From Deltaproteobacteria bacterium (GTDB lineage: Bacteria > Desulfobacterota > Deferrimicrobia > Deferrimicrobiales > Deferrimicrobiaceae), in the NCBI GenBank assembly GCA_003105225.1, contig PQAK01000134.1, forward strand, positions 4,512 through 24,121: 19,610 nucleotides of DNA, given 5' to 3'. Under the pieces are notes generated by a model. That model ran no database searches, was not told the DNA's origin, and worked only from the letters and a program-made list of their open reading frames with translations. A program made the translations under genes and the position numbers. Position 1 is the stretch's first letter. Every line of letters begins with the position of its first letter. Positions 5,410-13,323 of the stretch are shown here, piece after piece.

Positions 5410-6953
5410 GCGGGGATTCCTTCCCTTGACAGGGGGAGCTCGATCCGGAATTCCGCGCCGCCCCACTTGCTCGTATCGAGGCGCAGCGTACCGCCGTGCT
5501 CGTTGACGATCCTGTGGCTGAAGGCCAGCCCGATCCCGGATCCGTCCTTCCGGGTGGTGAAAAAGGGATCGAATATTTTCCCCCGGATGTCCTGCGGAAC
5601 TCCCGGGCCGGAATCCGAAACGCGAACAACGATCCATCCGTCCAGGGCGGAGGAGGCGATCTCGATGAACTTGGACCCGTCGGCCGTTTCCAGGGCCTGG
5701 TACGCGTTCGTGATCAGGTTGATGAGCACCTGTTCGATCAGCTGGGAGTCGATGCGGCAGGGGGGAAGGTCGGGGGCCAGGTTTTCATAGACCGCGATCC
5801 CCCGCTTCCTCAATGTCGACGAAGACATGCCGATCGCTTCCGAGATCACCCGGTTCAGGTCGGCCAGCGCCATCCGGGGTGGGATCGGCTTGGAAAAATC
5901 CATGACCCGCTGCACAACCGTGGCGATCTTGGTGGCTGCGGAGTTCATCTGCTCCGCAACGAGGCGGATCTTCCCCAGGATCTCCGGCTCGAGACCCAGC
6001 GACTGGCTGCAGACGTGCTGGATGCTCGAGAGGCTGATGTTGATCGCGGAGAGGGGGTTCCGGATCTCGTGCGCGATCCCCCCCGCAAGGACGCCGAGCG
6101 ACTCCAGCTTTTGTGCCTTGTGCAGTTCCTCCATGGTCCGTACCTGTTCCGTCACGTCCCGGAATACGTGGACCGTCCCGATCGATCGACCGCTTTCGTG
6201 GAGGATCGGGGACACGCCGGACTCGATCGTGCGCTGGGATCCGTCGCGGCCGACCAGGAGTTTGCCTTCCAGGCGAAAGACCTCCCCGATCGGTCTTCCG
6301 GAGGCCTCGGCCTGCGGCCAGCCCGTCATTTCGGCGGCGGCCCGGTTGATGATCAGGACCCGGTCCTCCGTATCGGTCGAGATCACCCCGTCGCCGATCG
6401 AATGGAGCGTGACCTTGGCGTGCCGTTTTTCCCGCGACAACAGGTCGAGCGCATTGCGGAGCTCGGAGAGCGGATACACCCGGATGAGGAAGATCAACGC
6501 CGCGCTGAGTACGGCGCCGATAAGGGCCAGGAGCAAGGATCTCAAGAACAGCGGGCGCATGGAGGCGCTGGTCTCCATGGATCCCACGATCTCGCCGGAA
6601 TCCATCAAGGGGTGGGATCGCGTCATGGACGGCCAGGGGATTGTTTCGTCGAGACGCATCACGACGCTTCCGTCCGCGGCAAGGATGCGGCTGGATTCCA
6701 GGTGCTTTCCCCCCGGCTGGTCCGACAGGATTCCCCCCAGCCGGATCGTCTCGTATTTCCACATCTCCGGGTTCCTGGCGATGATCGTGGAAATTTGCCG
6801 GGCGTGGATATCCACGGTCGTCTGGAGATGCGTGCTCTGCGACTCCCAACCGATCGCAAAGTAGATCGCGGGGACGGCCACCGTCAGGAGGAGGACGATC
6901 GCTCCGCTCATCCCTTCGATGAGCCGCGTGATATTCCCTCTGAAAATGGCCAC
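5406..6953 (-). CDS. Membrane-bound PAS-domain sensor histidine kinase
   Basis: The product is 515 residues. Two membrane segments (about 15-34 and 138-158) flank a periplasmic domain of about 100 residues, followed by a short linker, a PAS domain (about 178-270; STDTEDRVLIINRAAAEMTGW), then HisKA with H295 in GGIAHEIRNPLSAI, and the HATPase domain with the N box NLITNAYQA (N416), DSGPG (447-451), FDPFFTT and GSGIGL (471-476). All catalytic motifs are intact, so autophosphorylation and transfer to the coupled NtrC-type regulator are expected. The GTG start at 6953 lies 12 bases after the TAA of the binding-protein gene, with AGAGGG upstream. The periplasmic domain matches no sensor family I recognise; its neighbour suggests it may read out the binding protein. 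Confidence 0.92.
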   Translation of the reverse strand: MAIFRGNITRLIEGMSGAIVLLLTVAVPAIYFAIGWESQSTHLQTTVDIHARQISTIIARNPEMWKYETIRLGGILSDQPGGKHLESSRILAADGSVVMRLDETIPWPSMTRSHPLMDSGEIVGSMETSASMRPLFLRSLLLALIGAVLSAALIFLIRVYPLSELRNALDLLSREKRHAKVTLHSIGDGVISTDTEDRVLIINRAAAEMTGWPQAEASGRPIGEVFRLEGKLLVGRDGSQRTIESGVSPILHESGRSIGTVHVFRDVTEQVRTMEELHKAQKLESLGVLAGGIAHEIRNPLSAINISLSSIQHVCSQSLGLEPEILGKIRLVAEQMNSAATKIATVVQRVMDFSKPIPPRMALADLNRVISEAIGMSSSTLRKRGIAVYENLAPDLPPCRIDSQLIEQVLINLITNAYQALETADGSKFIEIASSALDGWIVVRVSDSGPGVPQDIRGKIFDPFFTTRKDGSGIGLAFSHRIVNEHGGTLRLDTSKWGGAEFRIELPLSREGIPA

Positions 6954-6965
6954 GGACGATCCCTC

Positions 6966-7796
6966 TTACCGAACGGCGATCTGGCCGTACTTCGCAAGGA
7001 TGGCGGCGCCAGCGGGCGATCGTACGAATTCGATGAATCGGCGGACCGTGGCGGATGGATGTTTCCGCGTCAACATGCAGAATGTCTTGGTATAGGGGTA
7101 GGAGCCGTCCGCGGCGGCGCGCACGCTCGGCACGGCCCCGTTCAATGCCATGGCGCGGATGTCCCTCCTCTCGGACAGGATGAGGGCAAGCGTCGTTGCG
7201 CCGAATCCGCCCGGCGTGAGCTCGATGGCGTCCGCCGCATCCTGGTCGGTCATCGCCACGATCATCCCCTCCCGGTGCAGCGCCATGTCGACGGCTGCGG
7301 CCATCTCGAGGGACATGCCTTTGAGGGCCGGGATATCCGAATCCATCGAGGGCCTGAGGATCAGGCGGATCCGGCTGCCGTCCTCCCACCGGTTCCGTTT
7401 TCCCGCATAGATCTCTACGACTCCCGCCAGCGTCATGCCGGTCTTCCTGACGCTCCGGTTGACGCCGAACACGAAGGGGGTTTTGGCATACCGGAATTCC
7501 GCGACGCCCTGGTCGCGTTCCTCTCCCGTCGCCGGCCGGCCGCATAAACCGATGTCCAGCAGTCCCGCAAGGACGGCCTTGGCCGCGCCGCTGCTGCCCA
7601 TGCCGGGCATGAATTCGAATCGGACGTCCGGATGGGCTTTCCGAAAGGCCTCTCCCAGGAACCGCATCGTGCCGATCGCTCCGCCGGTCCCGGAGATCCG
7701 GATGGTTTCGGCGATGGCCGTGCCGGGCCCGAATAAGAGCAGCGCCGCCAGCATCGAAGCCGGCCAAACGGGAAACATTTTTCGCCGCTGGATCAA
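6966..7796 (-). CDS. PstS-like periplasmic phosphate/anion-binding protein
   Basis: The product is 276 residues with an N-terminal signal peptide: basic MIQRRK, a hydrophobic core to about residue 27 and a likely AIA/E cleavage near 29. The mature part begins TIRISGTGGAIGTMRFLGEAF, the Gly/Ser-rich anion-binding loop typical of PstS-type (PBP-like 2) proteins. Later segments include GSSGAAKAVLAGLLDIG, TPFVFGVNR, LAGVVEIYAGK and a C-terminal FIEFVRSPAGAAILAKYG, which match the family order. The TTG start at 7796 has GGAAGGG about 7 bases upstream; an ATG six codons in (7778) is an alternative with a poorer site. No pstCAB transporter genes are adjacent; it is instead first in a unit with a histidine kinase and an NtrC-type regulator, suggesting a sensory role or scavenging with a transporter elsewhere. 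Confidence 0.85.
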   Translation of the reverse strand: MIQRRKMFPVWPASMLAALLLFGPGTAIAETIRISGTGGAIGTMRFLGEAFRKAHPDVRFEFMPGMGSSGAAKAVLAGLLDIGLCGRPATGEERDQGVAEFRYAKTPFVFGVNRSVRKTGMTLAGVVEIYAGKRNRWEDGSRIRLILRPSMDSDIPALKGMSLEMAAAVDMALHREGMIVAMTDQDAADAIELTPGGFGATTLALILSERRDIRAMALNGAVPSVRAAADGSYPYTKTFCMLTRKHPSATVRRFIEFVRSPAGAAILAKYGQIAVR

Positions 7797-7826
7797 TCGG
7801 GGTCCCTTCCGAAGCGCCTGAACCGG

Positions 7827-7856
7827 ATTCTACTCGACATCGCATGCCCGTATCAA
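7827..7856 (-). promoter_or_regulatory. Sigma-70-like promoter of the binding protein/kinase/regulator operon
   Basis: On the minus strand, TTGATA (7856-7851) and TAGAAT (7832-7827) are separated by 18 bases; each differs from consensus at one position. Transcription would begin near 7820, about 24 bases before the TTG start of the binding-protein gene. Confidence 0.6.
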
Positions 7857-8035
7857 CGCCATGTTGCCGACCACCGGATTACGATTGCGGTTTCGGCCGA
7901 TATCGATAGCGTCGTGCTTCCTGGCGACACATGCGGGTGCGGGGGGTCTCCAGGCATATTTCATTGATAAATCAACATAATTTTGCCGCAGCGCCCGATA
8001 TCCATGCGGAACGCTTCCTGCATTTCCGATGCCTC

Positions 8036-8695
8036 ATGGACACCTCATCAGGGGCTCGTCCTCCCGGGGGTGCCGGATTGGGCAAACCGGTCGGGAGCAG
8101 GACGGTCTCCATTCTGGCGCGGGCCCTGCCCGCGTCCTACTTCATGGTTTCCTGCATGGCTTTCTGGAAGAGTTTCCTGGTAACGGGGAAGTGGACCTCC
8201 CTATTCTGGATGGTCTCCGAGGGGGTGGTCGTGGTCCTTCTCGTGTTCCGGAGGCCGTCGACCCGCATCTCCCGCAGTCCGTGGGACTGGATCGCAGGGC
8301 TCGCCGGCTCGTTTCTCGTCCTCCTGGTGCGCCCCGAGAGCCGGGCCATCGCCCCGGATGCCGTAGGGTTTGCGCTGCAACTGTGCGGGACGCTCTTCCA
8401 GCTCTACGGAAAGGCTGCGCTCGGCAGGAGCTTCGGGATCGTCGCCGCGAACCGCGGCGTCGTCGTCGGAGGGCCGTACCGGATCGTCCGGCACCCCATC
8501 TATCTCGGGTACCTCGTCACCCACGCCGGGTTTCTCCTGTCCAACTGGAGCCACAGGAACCTGTCGATTTATGCGGCGACCTACATCTTCCAGGTCGCCA
8601 GGATCTTCGCGGAGGAGCGCCTCCTCATGGTCGACGGCAGGTACAAGGAGTACTTCCGGAACGTGCGGTATCGGCTGATTCCGGGACTGTTCTAG
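8036..8695 (+). CDS. Isoprenylcysteine carboxyl methyltransferase-like membrane protein
   Basis: From the ATG at 8036 the product is 219 residues; the frame is open back to 7931 and the ribosome site is weak at both, so the start is uncertain. Hydrophobic segments lie at about residues 28-45, 54-72, 86-99, 108-124, 152-170 and 176-192. The C-terminal half has the ICMT/PEMT-family signature: GGPYRIVRHPIYLGYLV (145-161) followed by RIFAEERLLMVDGRYKEYFRNVRYRLIPGLF, where the RHP motif and the EE pair contribute to S-adenosylmethionine binding. Bacterial members methylate unknown lipids, isoprenoids or small molecules, so the substrate is not predictable. It is flanked by a divergent PstS-like operon and the convergent end of the Tad operon only 7 bases away. 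Confidence 0.85.
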   Translation: MDTSSGARPPGGAGLGKPVGSRTVSILARALPASYFMVSCMAFWKSFLVTGKWTSLFWMVSEGVVVVLLVFRRPSTRISRSPWDWIAGLAGSFLVLLVRPESRAIAPDAVGFALQLCGTLFQLYGKAALGRSFGIVAANRGVVVGGPYRIVRHPIYLGYLVTHAGFLLSNWSHRNLSIYAATYIFQVARIFAEERLLMVDGRYKEYFRNVRYRLIPGLF

Positions 8696-8702
8696 GGCGG
8701 CG

Positions 8703-10010
8703 CTACAGCTCCGTGAAATAATCCCTGCAGGCCTGGCGAAGCACGTCGTTGGTCAGTTGGGGGGCGGCGCCCGCATAGCGGCAGATTTCGGCGGCGCGGC
8801 TCAAGATGTCGTTCGGGTGGCACGCGCACAGGGGGATCCGGCGCTTGGCGTGCTCCTCCTCGATCAGGTGCTTGATGGGTCCGGGGCGGAACTCCATGCC
8901 CAGGCGGGCGCACACCTGCCGGCTGATCGCCATGTATTCCGGGGGAGCGATGTGGCCGATCCGGATCTTGTAGCCGAGTCTCCGCAGGAAAGCGTCGTCG
9001 GCCAGCTCCTTCGGCTCGATGTTGGTCGAGAAGAGGATGACCTGGTCGAAGGGGACCTCGAATTTCTTTCCGCTGCGCAGGGTGAGGTAGTCCCGCCCTT
9101 TTTCCAGCGGGATGATCCATCGGTTGAAAAGGTCGAAAGGGCGCACCAGCTGGCGGCCGAGGTCGTCGATCAGGAAGGCCCCCCCGTTGGCCTTCAGCTG
9201 CAGCGGGGCCTCGTAATAGCGCGTGTTGGGATCGTAGCTCAGGTCGAGCATGGAGAGGGAGAGTTCCCCCCCGGCGACGATGGCGGGGCGTTCGCAGACG
9301 GCGAAGCGCCGGTCGTACCGGGGCCCGCCTTCGAGAATGTCCCCGAAGGTGTCCAGGCCATTGCTGATGTCGATCTCCGTATGGCAGGCCGGGTCGAACA
9401 GGCGGATGACATGGCTGTCGACGGCGATGGCCCGCGGGATGAAGATGATCCCCTCGAGGACTTTTGCCAGCCTCTCCGCGATGAAGGTCTTCCCGCTGCC
9501 CGACGGGCCGTAGAGGAAGATCGACCTGCCGGAGTTGACCGCCGGGCCCAGGCGGTCGAGCAGGCCTTTCGGCAGAACGATCCCCTGGAAGGCCTGGGCC
9601 ATCTCCCGCGCGGTGACCGGGACCTTCCGGATCGACTGTTTCCGCATGACCTTCTCGTACATCTCCAGGGGGACCGGAGCGGCGCCCGCGTACCCGGAAA
9701 CGTCCAGGAATTCCCGCGCGCGCTCCCGGCCGAGGTCCGTCAGGGCGAAGACGTAGGATGCCCGGACCTCTCCCGCCCGCTTGACCTCGGCCAGGCGTTC
9801 TTTTTTGAGGAACTCCGTGACGTCGCTCGTGACGCTGACCGGCAGGGCGATCCTGTCGGCAAGCGAGGCGAGCGTCATCGTTCCGCCGAAGTACAGGATC
9901 TTGCATGCCAGTTCGGTGAGAAAGCCCGCCGAAAGCCCGGTCTCCTGGATCGTCTGCGGACCGTCGGGGGGGAGAATGGAGAGGTTTGCGGCCTGGGCTT
10001 CGACGGTCAT
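8703..10010 (-). CDS. AAA ATPase with N-terminal winged-helix domain, last gene of the Tad operon
   Basis: The ATG at 10010 overlaps the TGA of tadC (ATGA) and has GGAGGAGGAACCCC upstream, so it is translationally coupled to tadC; a longer frame reading back into tadC is an artefact. The 435-residue product has a winged-helix-like region (about 28-102; LASLADRIALPVSVTSDVTEFL), then an AAA module: Walker A GPSGSGKT (168-175), Walker B-like GGAFLIDDLG (276-285), sensor-1 ILFSTN (N330) and a possible arginine finger in FLRRLGYKI. A helical C-terminal region with CACHPNDIL and two further Cys follows. This is not the CpaF motor and is not one of the canonical Tad proteins. I infer a regulatory or remodelling ATPase serving the pilus; its real job is unknown. 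Confidence 0.85.
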   Translation of the reverse strand: MTVEAQAANLSILPPDGPQTIQETGLSAGFLTELACKILYFGGTMTLASLADRIALPVSVTSDVTEFLKKERLAEVKRAGEVRASYVFALTDLGRERAREFLDVSGYAGAAPVPLEMYEKVMRKQSIRKVPVTAREMAQAFQGIVLPKGLLDRLGPAVNSGRSIFLYGPSGSGKTFIAERLAKVLEGIIFIPRAIAVDSHVIRLFDPACHTEIDISNGLDTFGDILEGGPRYDRRFAVCERPAIVAGGELSLSMLDLSYDPNTRYYEAPLQLKANGGAFLIDDLGRQLVRPFDLFNRWIIPLEKGRDYLTLRSGKKFEVPFDQVILFSTNIEPKELADDAFLRRLGYKIRIGHIAPPEYMAISRQVCARLGMEFRPGPIKHLIEEEHAKRRIPLCACHPNDILSRAAEICRYAGAAPQLTNDVLRQACRDYFTEL

Positions 10011-10966
10011 GGGGTTCCTCCTCCCATCGTCGGAAAGAAGACGCGCAGGATCTGCAGCACCCCCGGGCCGAGGATGACGATGAAGAGCGCCGGGAAGAGG
10101 AGGAACACGAGGGGGAAGACGAGCTTGATCGTCGTCTTCGCCGCCGCTTCCTCCGCCCGCTGGCGCCGCCGGACCCGCAGGGAGTCGGAGTGGACCCGCA
10201 GGGACTGGGCGAGGCTCGTCCCGAGCCTCTCGGTCTGGATCAGCATGGCGACCAGCGATTTGACGTCCTCCACCCCGGTGCGGCTCGCGAGCGCCCGGAG
10301 CGCTTCGGTCCGGGGCTTTCCCGCGACCATCTCGCGGTTGACCACGTCGAACTCCTCGCTCAAGGCGGGGCTCGAAATCCGGAACTCCTCGGCGATCTTC
10401 ACGAAGGCGGAATTGATCCCGAGCCCCGCCTCCACGCAGACGGTCATGAGATCCAGGCCGTCGGGAAGGGCGTCCGTGATCGCTTCCTGCCGCCTCCGGG
10501 CCTTCATCTTCAGGAACGCATCGGGGAGGAACAGGCCCGCGGCGGTTCCGGCGACGGCAAGGAGGAGAATCGCCTTGTAGGGCATTCCCATCGTCTTCCC
10601 GACGGCGATCGCGCCCGCCGCGAAAGCAAGGGGAGACACGATCCTGGCCCACCAGTAGAACCGCGCTGCGGCGGCGGTCCGGTATCCCGCCTGGGAGAGC
10701 AGGAGACTTCCTCCCGACGGGTCGTCGGCGGTGACCCGCGCCACGATCTCCTCGCTCTCGCGGGCCTTCCGGTCCTTCCTGCCGAGCAGGCGTTCCATCC
10801 ACGCCGCGGCACGTCGCATCGGGGTCCGGACGGGGGCGCCGGAAACGCCCAGGACTTCCCGGAAGCGGTCCGGGACGGGTGCCTTCCGGCTGTCCAGCAG
10901 CCAGAACAGGGCCATCAACCCGAGGGATGTGGCCAGGAAAATCGATGCGGCGATGAAGAGGATCAC
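10007..10966 (-). CDS. tadC: Tad pilus inner-membrane platform protein TadC
   Basis: The product is 319 residues of the type II secretion F (GspF/TadC) family. An N-terminal membrane segment (about 1-24) is followed by a basic cytoplasmic stretch, two membrane segments near 107-150, then the T2SSF domain (DALPDGLDLMTVCVEAGLGINSAF to LGTSLAQSLRVHSD) and a final hydrophobic segment near 285-310. TadC and TadB form the membrane platform on which the CpaF ATPase acts during pilus assembly. The GTG start at 10966 has GGGAGGG just upstream, 16 bases after the tadB stop. The stop overlaps the start of the AAA ATPase gene. Confidence 0.92.
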   Translation of the reverse strand: MILFIAASIFLATSLGLMALFWLLDSRKAPVPDRFREVLGVSGAPVRTPMRRAAAWMERLLGRKDRKARESEEIVARVTADDPSGGSLLLSQAGYRTAAAARFYWWARIVSPLAFAAGAIAVGKTMGMPYKAILLLAVAGTAAGLFLPDAFLKMKARRRQEAITDALPDGLDLMTVCVEAGLGINSAFVKIAEEFRISSPALSEEFDVVNREMVAGKPRTEALRALASRTGVEDVKSLVAMLIQTERLGTSLAQSLRVHSDSLRVRRRQRAEEAAAKTTIKLVFPLVFLLFPALFIVILGPGVLQILRVFFPTMGGGTP

Positions 10967-10982
10967 GCGCCCTCCCGACGGG

Positions 10983-11945
10983 TCAGATCTTGATCCGGAT
11001 GATCTTGCGGATGATGAGCGCCCCCGTGATCTGCATGCAGACGGCGGCCGCGACCATGGCGTTTCCCGCCTTGTCGAACCACAGCGGCTTCAGGTATTCC
11101 GGGTTCAGGGCCCAGATCGCCAGGGCGACGCCCACCGGCAGCAGGGCCAGGATCGTGCCCGTCATCCGGGCCTGGGCGGTGAAGATCTTGAGCTGCCCCT
11201 GGATCCGGAACCGCTCCCGGATGACGTGGGCGATCTTGTCGATGATCTCGGCGAGGTTTCCGCCCGTCTCCCGCTGGATCAGGATCGCCGTGACGAAGAA
11301 CCGGGCGTCGAGGCTGTCGACGCGCTGCGTCATCCCCGTCAGCGCCTCCCGAAGCGGGACGCCCAGGTTCTGCTCGTCGAAGACCTGCCGGAATTCGGCT
11401 CCCACCGGGTGGGGCATCTCCTGGGCGACGAGCTGGATGGCCCCCGTGAAGGAGTGCCCCGCACGGAGCGAGCGCGCGAACATCTCCAGCGCTTCGGGGA
11501 AGTGCCGGATGAAGGACTTGAAACGGCGCCTTCGCTTGAGGTTGACGATCGTGTTGGGGCCCAGGGCGAGGATCGCCGCGGCCGCCAGGGAAACCGCGAT
11601 CGGCCAGTGGAAGAGCATTCCGGCCAGCATCCCGGCGGCGAGTCCCCCGAGGGAGAGCAGGACGAAGAATCCCACCTTCATTCCCATTCCCGCCTGCTTG
11701 AGGCGCGTGTCGATCCGAAGGGCCGAATTGAAGGAGGAGAGGATCCGGTGAAAGGGAGGGACGTCGCTCAGGAGATCGTTTTTCAGCGCGTCCGGGAGGT
11801 CGGCGTTCTCGAGGTTCCTCACCTCGAGCAGGGCCAGGCGCTTCAGGATTTCCCCGCTCCTGGGATCCTTGGGAGTCAGGAGAAGGTACCCTCCCAACGC
11901 CGTGGCCAGGACGGCGCCGAAGACGAGGAGCGCGACGACGATCAT
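10983..11945 (-). CDS. tadB: Tad pilus inner-membrane platform protein TadB
   Basis: The ATG at 11945, preceded by GGGGGA, gives 320 residues; a longer frame reading back into the motor gene is rejected. The product starts with a membrane segment (MIVVALLVFGAVLATAL), has two central ones (about 89-122), then the T2SSF domain with HFPEALEMFARSLRAGHSF and QRETGGNLAEIIDKIAHVIRER, and two C-terminal segments near 260-305. LRAGHS and RETGGNL are typical TadB signatures. It is the partner of TadC in the inner-membrane assembly platform. It lies 13 bases after the cpaF stop, in the same operon. Confidence 0.93.
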   Translation of the reverse strand: MIVVALLVFGAVLATALGGYLLLTPKDPRSGEILKRLALLEVRNLENADLPDALKNDLLSDVPPFHRILSSFNSALRIDTRLKQAGMGMKVGFFVLLSLGGLAAGMLAGMLFHWPIAVSLAAAAILALGPNTIVNLKRRRRFKSFIRHFPEALEMFARSLRAGHSFTGAIQLVAQEMPHPVGAEFRQVFDEQNLGVPLREALTGMTQRVDSLDARFFVTAILIQRETGGNLAEIIDKIAHVIRERFRIQGQLKIFTAQARMTGTILALLPVGVALAIWALNPEYLKPLWFDKAGNAMVAAAVCMQITGALIIRKIIRIKI

Positions 11946-11958
11946 GACGGGTCCCCCA

Positions 11959-13323
11959 TTATTTCTTCCGGTACGCGAAGATGCCGGCCGGGAGATGGAT
12001 GCCGGAAGCCTGGATCGCGTCGAGGAACTTGGGGCGGACTCCCGTCGCATGGAATTCGCCGGCAACCTTCCCGTCCCGGTCCAGCCCGCGCTTCTCGAAG
12101 ACGAAGATGTCCTGCATCACCACGACATCCCCCTCCATCCCCGTGATCTCGCTGACGGTGACGACCTTGCGGGTGCCGTCGCTCATCCGGGAGAGCTGGA
12201 GGATGACGTTCAGCGCGGAGGCGATCTGCTCCCGGATGGCCTTTGCCGGGAGCTCGAATCCCGCCATGAGGACCATCGTCTCGATCCGGGAAAGGGCATC
12301 CCGGGAGGTGTTCGCGTGGATGGTCGAAATGGAGCCGTCGTGGCCGGTGTTCATCGCCTGGAGCATGTCGAGCGCCTCTCCGCCGCGCACCTCCCCGACG
12401 ATGATCCGGTCCGGCCGCATCCGGAGGGCGTTCCGGACCAGGTCCCGCTGGGTGACCGCCCCCTTCCCCTCGATGTTGGAAGGGCGGGTCTCCAGGCGCA
12501 CGGTGTGCTCCTGCTGCAGGATCAGCTCGGCCGCGTCCTCGACGGTGATGATCCGCTCGTCGTCCGGGATCGAGGCGGAAAGGATGTTCAGGAAGGTCGT
12601 TTTTCCCGCGCCCGTCCCCCCGGAGACCAGGATGTTCATCCGCGCCTTCACCATCGCCTCGAAGGTCGCGGCCATTTCGGGGGTCAGGGAGCCGTTGGCG
12701 AGGAGGTTCTCCATCTTGAGCGGGCACACGCCGAAACGCCGGATCGACATCGCCGGGCCGTCGATGGACAGCGGCGGGATGATCACGTTGACCCTGGAGC
12801 CGTCGGCCAGCCGGGCGTCGACGAGCGGCGACGACTCGTCGACGCGGCGCCCCACCTTGGAGACGATCCGCTCGATGACCGACATCAGGTGCTCGTCGTC
12901 CTTGAAGGTCACGTCGGTCCTGGTGATCTTCCCGTTGCGCTCCACGTACACGCTCCCGGCCCCGTTGACGAGGATGTCCGAGATTTCGGGGTCCTGGAGG
13001 AGCGGCTCCAGGGGCCCCAGACCCAGCGTCTCGTGCTGGATCTCCATCACGAGCTTGTCCCGTTCCGCCCGGGTGAGGGGAACCCCTTCCTGGGCGATCA
13101 TGTTTTCGACGACGGTCTTGATGATCCCGGAGAGCTGCTCGGCGCTGAGCTCGGCGACGGTCGACAGGTCGAGCCGGTCGATGAGCCTGCGGTGGATGGT
13201 GCTCTTGAGCTCCTGGTGGGCGCGGTTCGCCCCGGAAGGGGCCGCCCTTCTCGCGAGAGTGTCGGCGAGCGCGTTGGGAATCGCCGGCTCGTTCTTCCGC
13301 GCCAGCCAGTCCGTTACCGTCAA
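11959..13323 (-). CDS. cpaF: Tad pilus motor ATPase CpaF/TadA
   Basis: The product is 454 residues of the secretion ATPase (GspE/VirB11) superfamily, CpaF/TadA branch. It has an N-terminal helical region, LGLGPLEPLLQDPEISDILVN (100-120), Walker A GGTGAGKT (235-242), the Asp box VEDAAEL (261-267), Walker B-region RIIVGEVRGGEA (306-317), and the conserved HDGSISTIHANTSRDALSR (328-346) with the His-box residues. It hydrolyses ATP to drive Flp pilus extension and probably retraction. The TTG start at 13323 overlaps the TGA of cpaE (TTGA) with AAAGGAG 6 bases upstream; no nearby ATG competes. Confidence 0.95.
   Translation of the reverse strand: MTVTDWLARKNEPAIPNALADTLARRAAPSGANRAHQELKSTIHRRLIDRLDLSTVAELSAEQLSGIIKTVVENMIAQEGVPLTRAERDKLVMEIQHETLGLGPLEPLLQDPEISDILVNGAGSVYVERNGKITRTDVTFKDDEHLMSVIERIVSKVGRRVDESSPLVDARLADGSRVNVIIPPLSIDGPAMSIRRFGVCPLKMENLLANGSLTPEMAATFEAMVKARMNILVSGGTGAGKTTFLNILSASIPDDERIITVEDAAELILQQEHTVRLETRPSNIEGKGAVTQRDLVRNALRMRPDRIIVGEVRGGEALDMLQAMNTGHDGSISTIHANTSRDALSRIETMVLMAGFELPAKAIREQIASALNVILQLSRMSDGTRKVVTVSEITGMEGDVVVMQDIFVFEKRGLDRDGKVAGEFHATGVRPKFLDAIQASGIHLPAGIFAYRKK

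Noticed and set aside
4060..5790. 576-residue plus-strand frame opposite the NtrC-type regulator
   Set aside because: Antisense shadow in GC-rich DNA: the opposite strand has an intact regulator with all motifs; the shadow is rich in Arg, Gly, Asp and His with no recognisable domain.
5496..7547. 683-residue plus-strand frame opposite the kinase and binding protein
   Set aside because: Runs across two real genes and their gap on the other strand; Arg/Asp/Gly-rich with no domain.
5785..7845. 686-residue minus-strand frame across kinase and binding protein
   Set aside because: Out-of-frame reading of two genes with clear domains; composition is typical of a GC shadow.
10011..10802. N-terminal extension of the AAA ATPase into tadC
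   Set aside because: Out-of-frame reading of tadC, Arg/Gly-rich, while the ATGA overlap with a strong ribosome site at 10010 gives a clean start.
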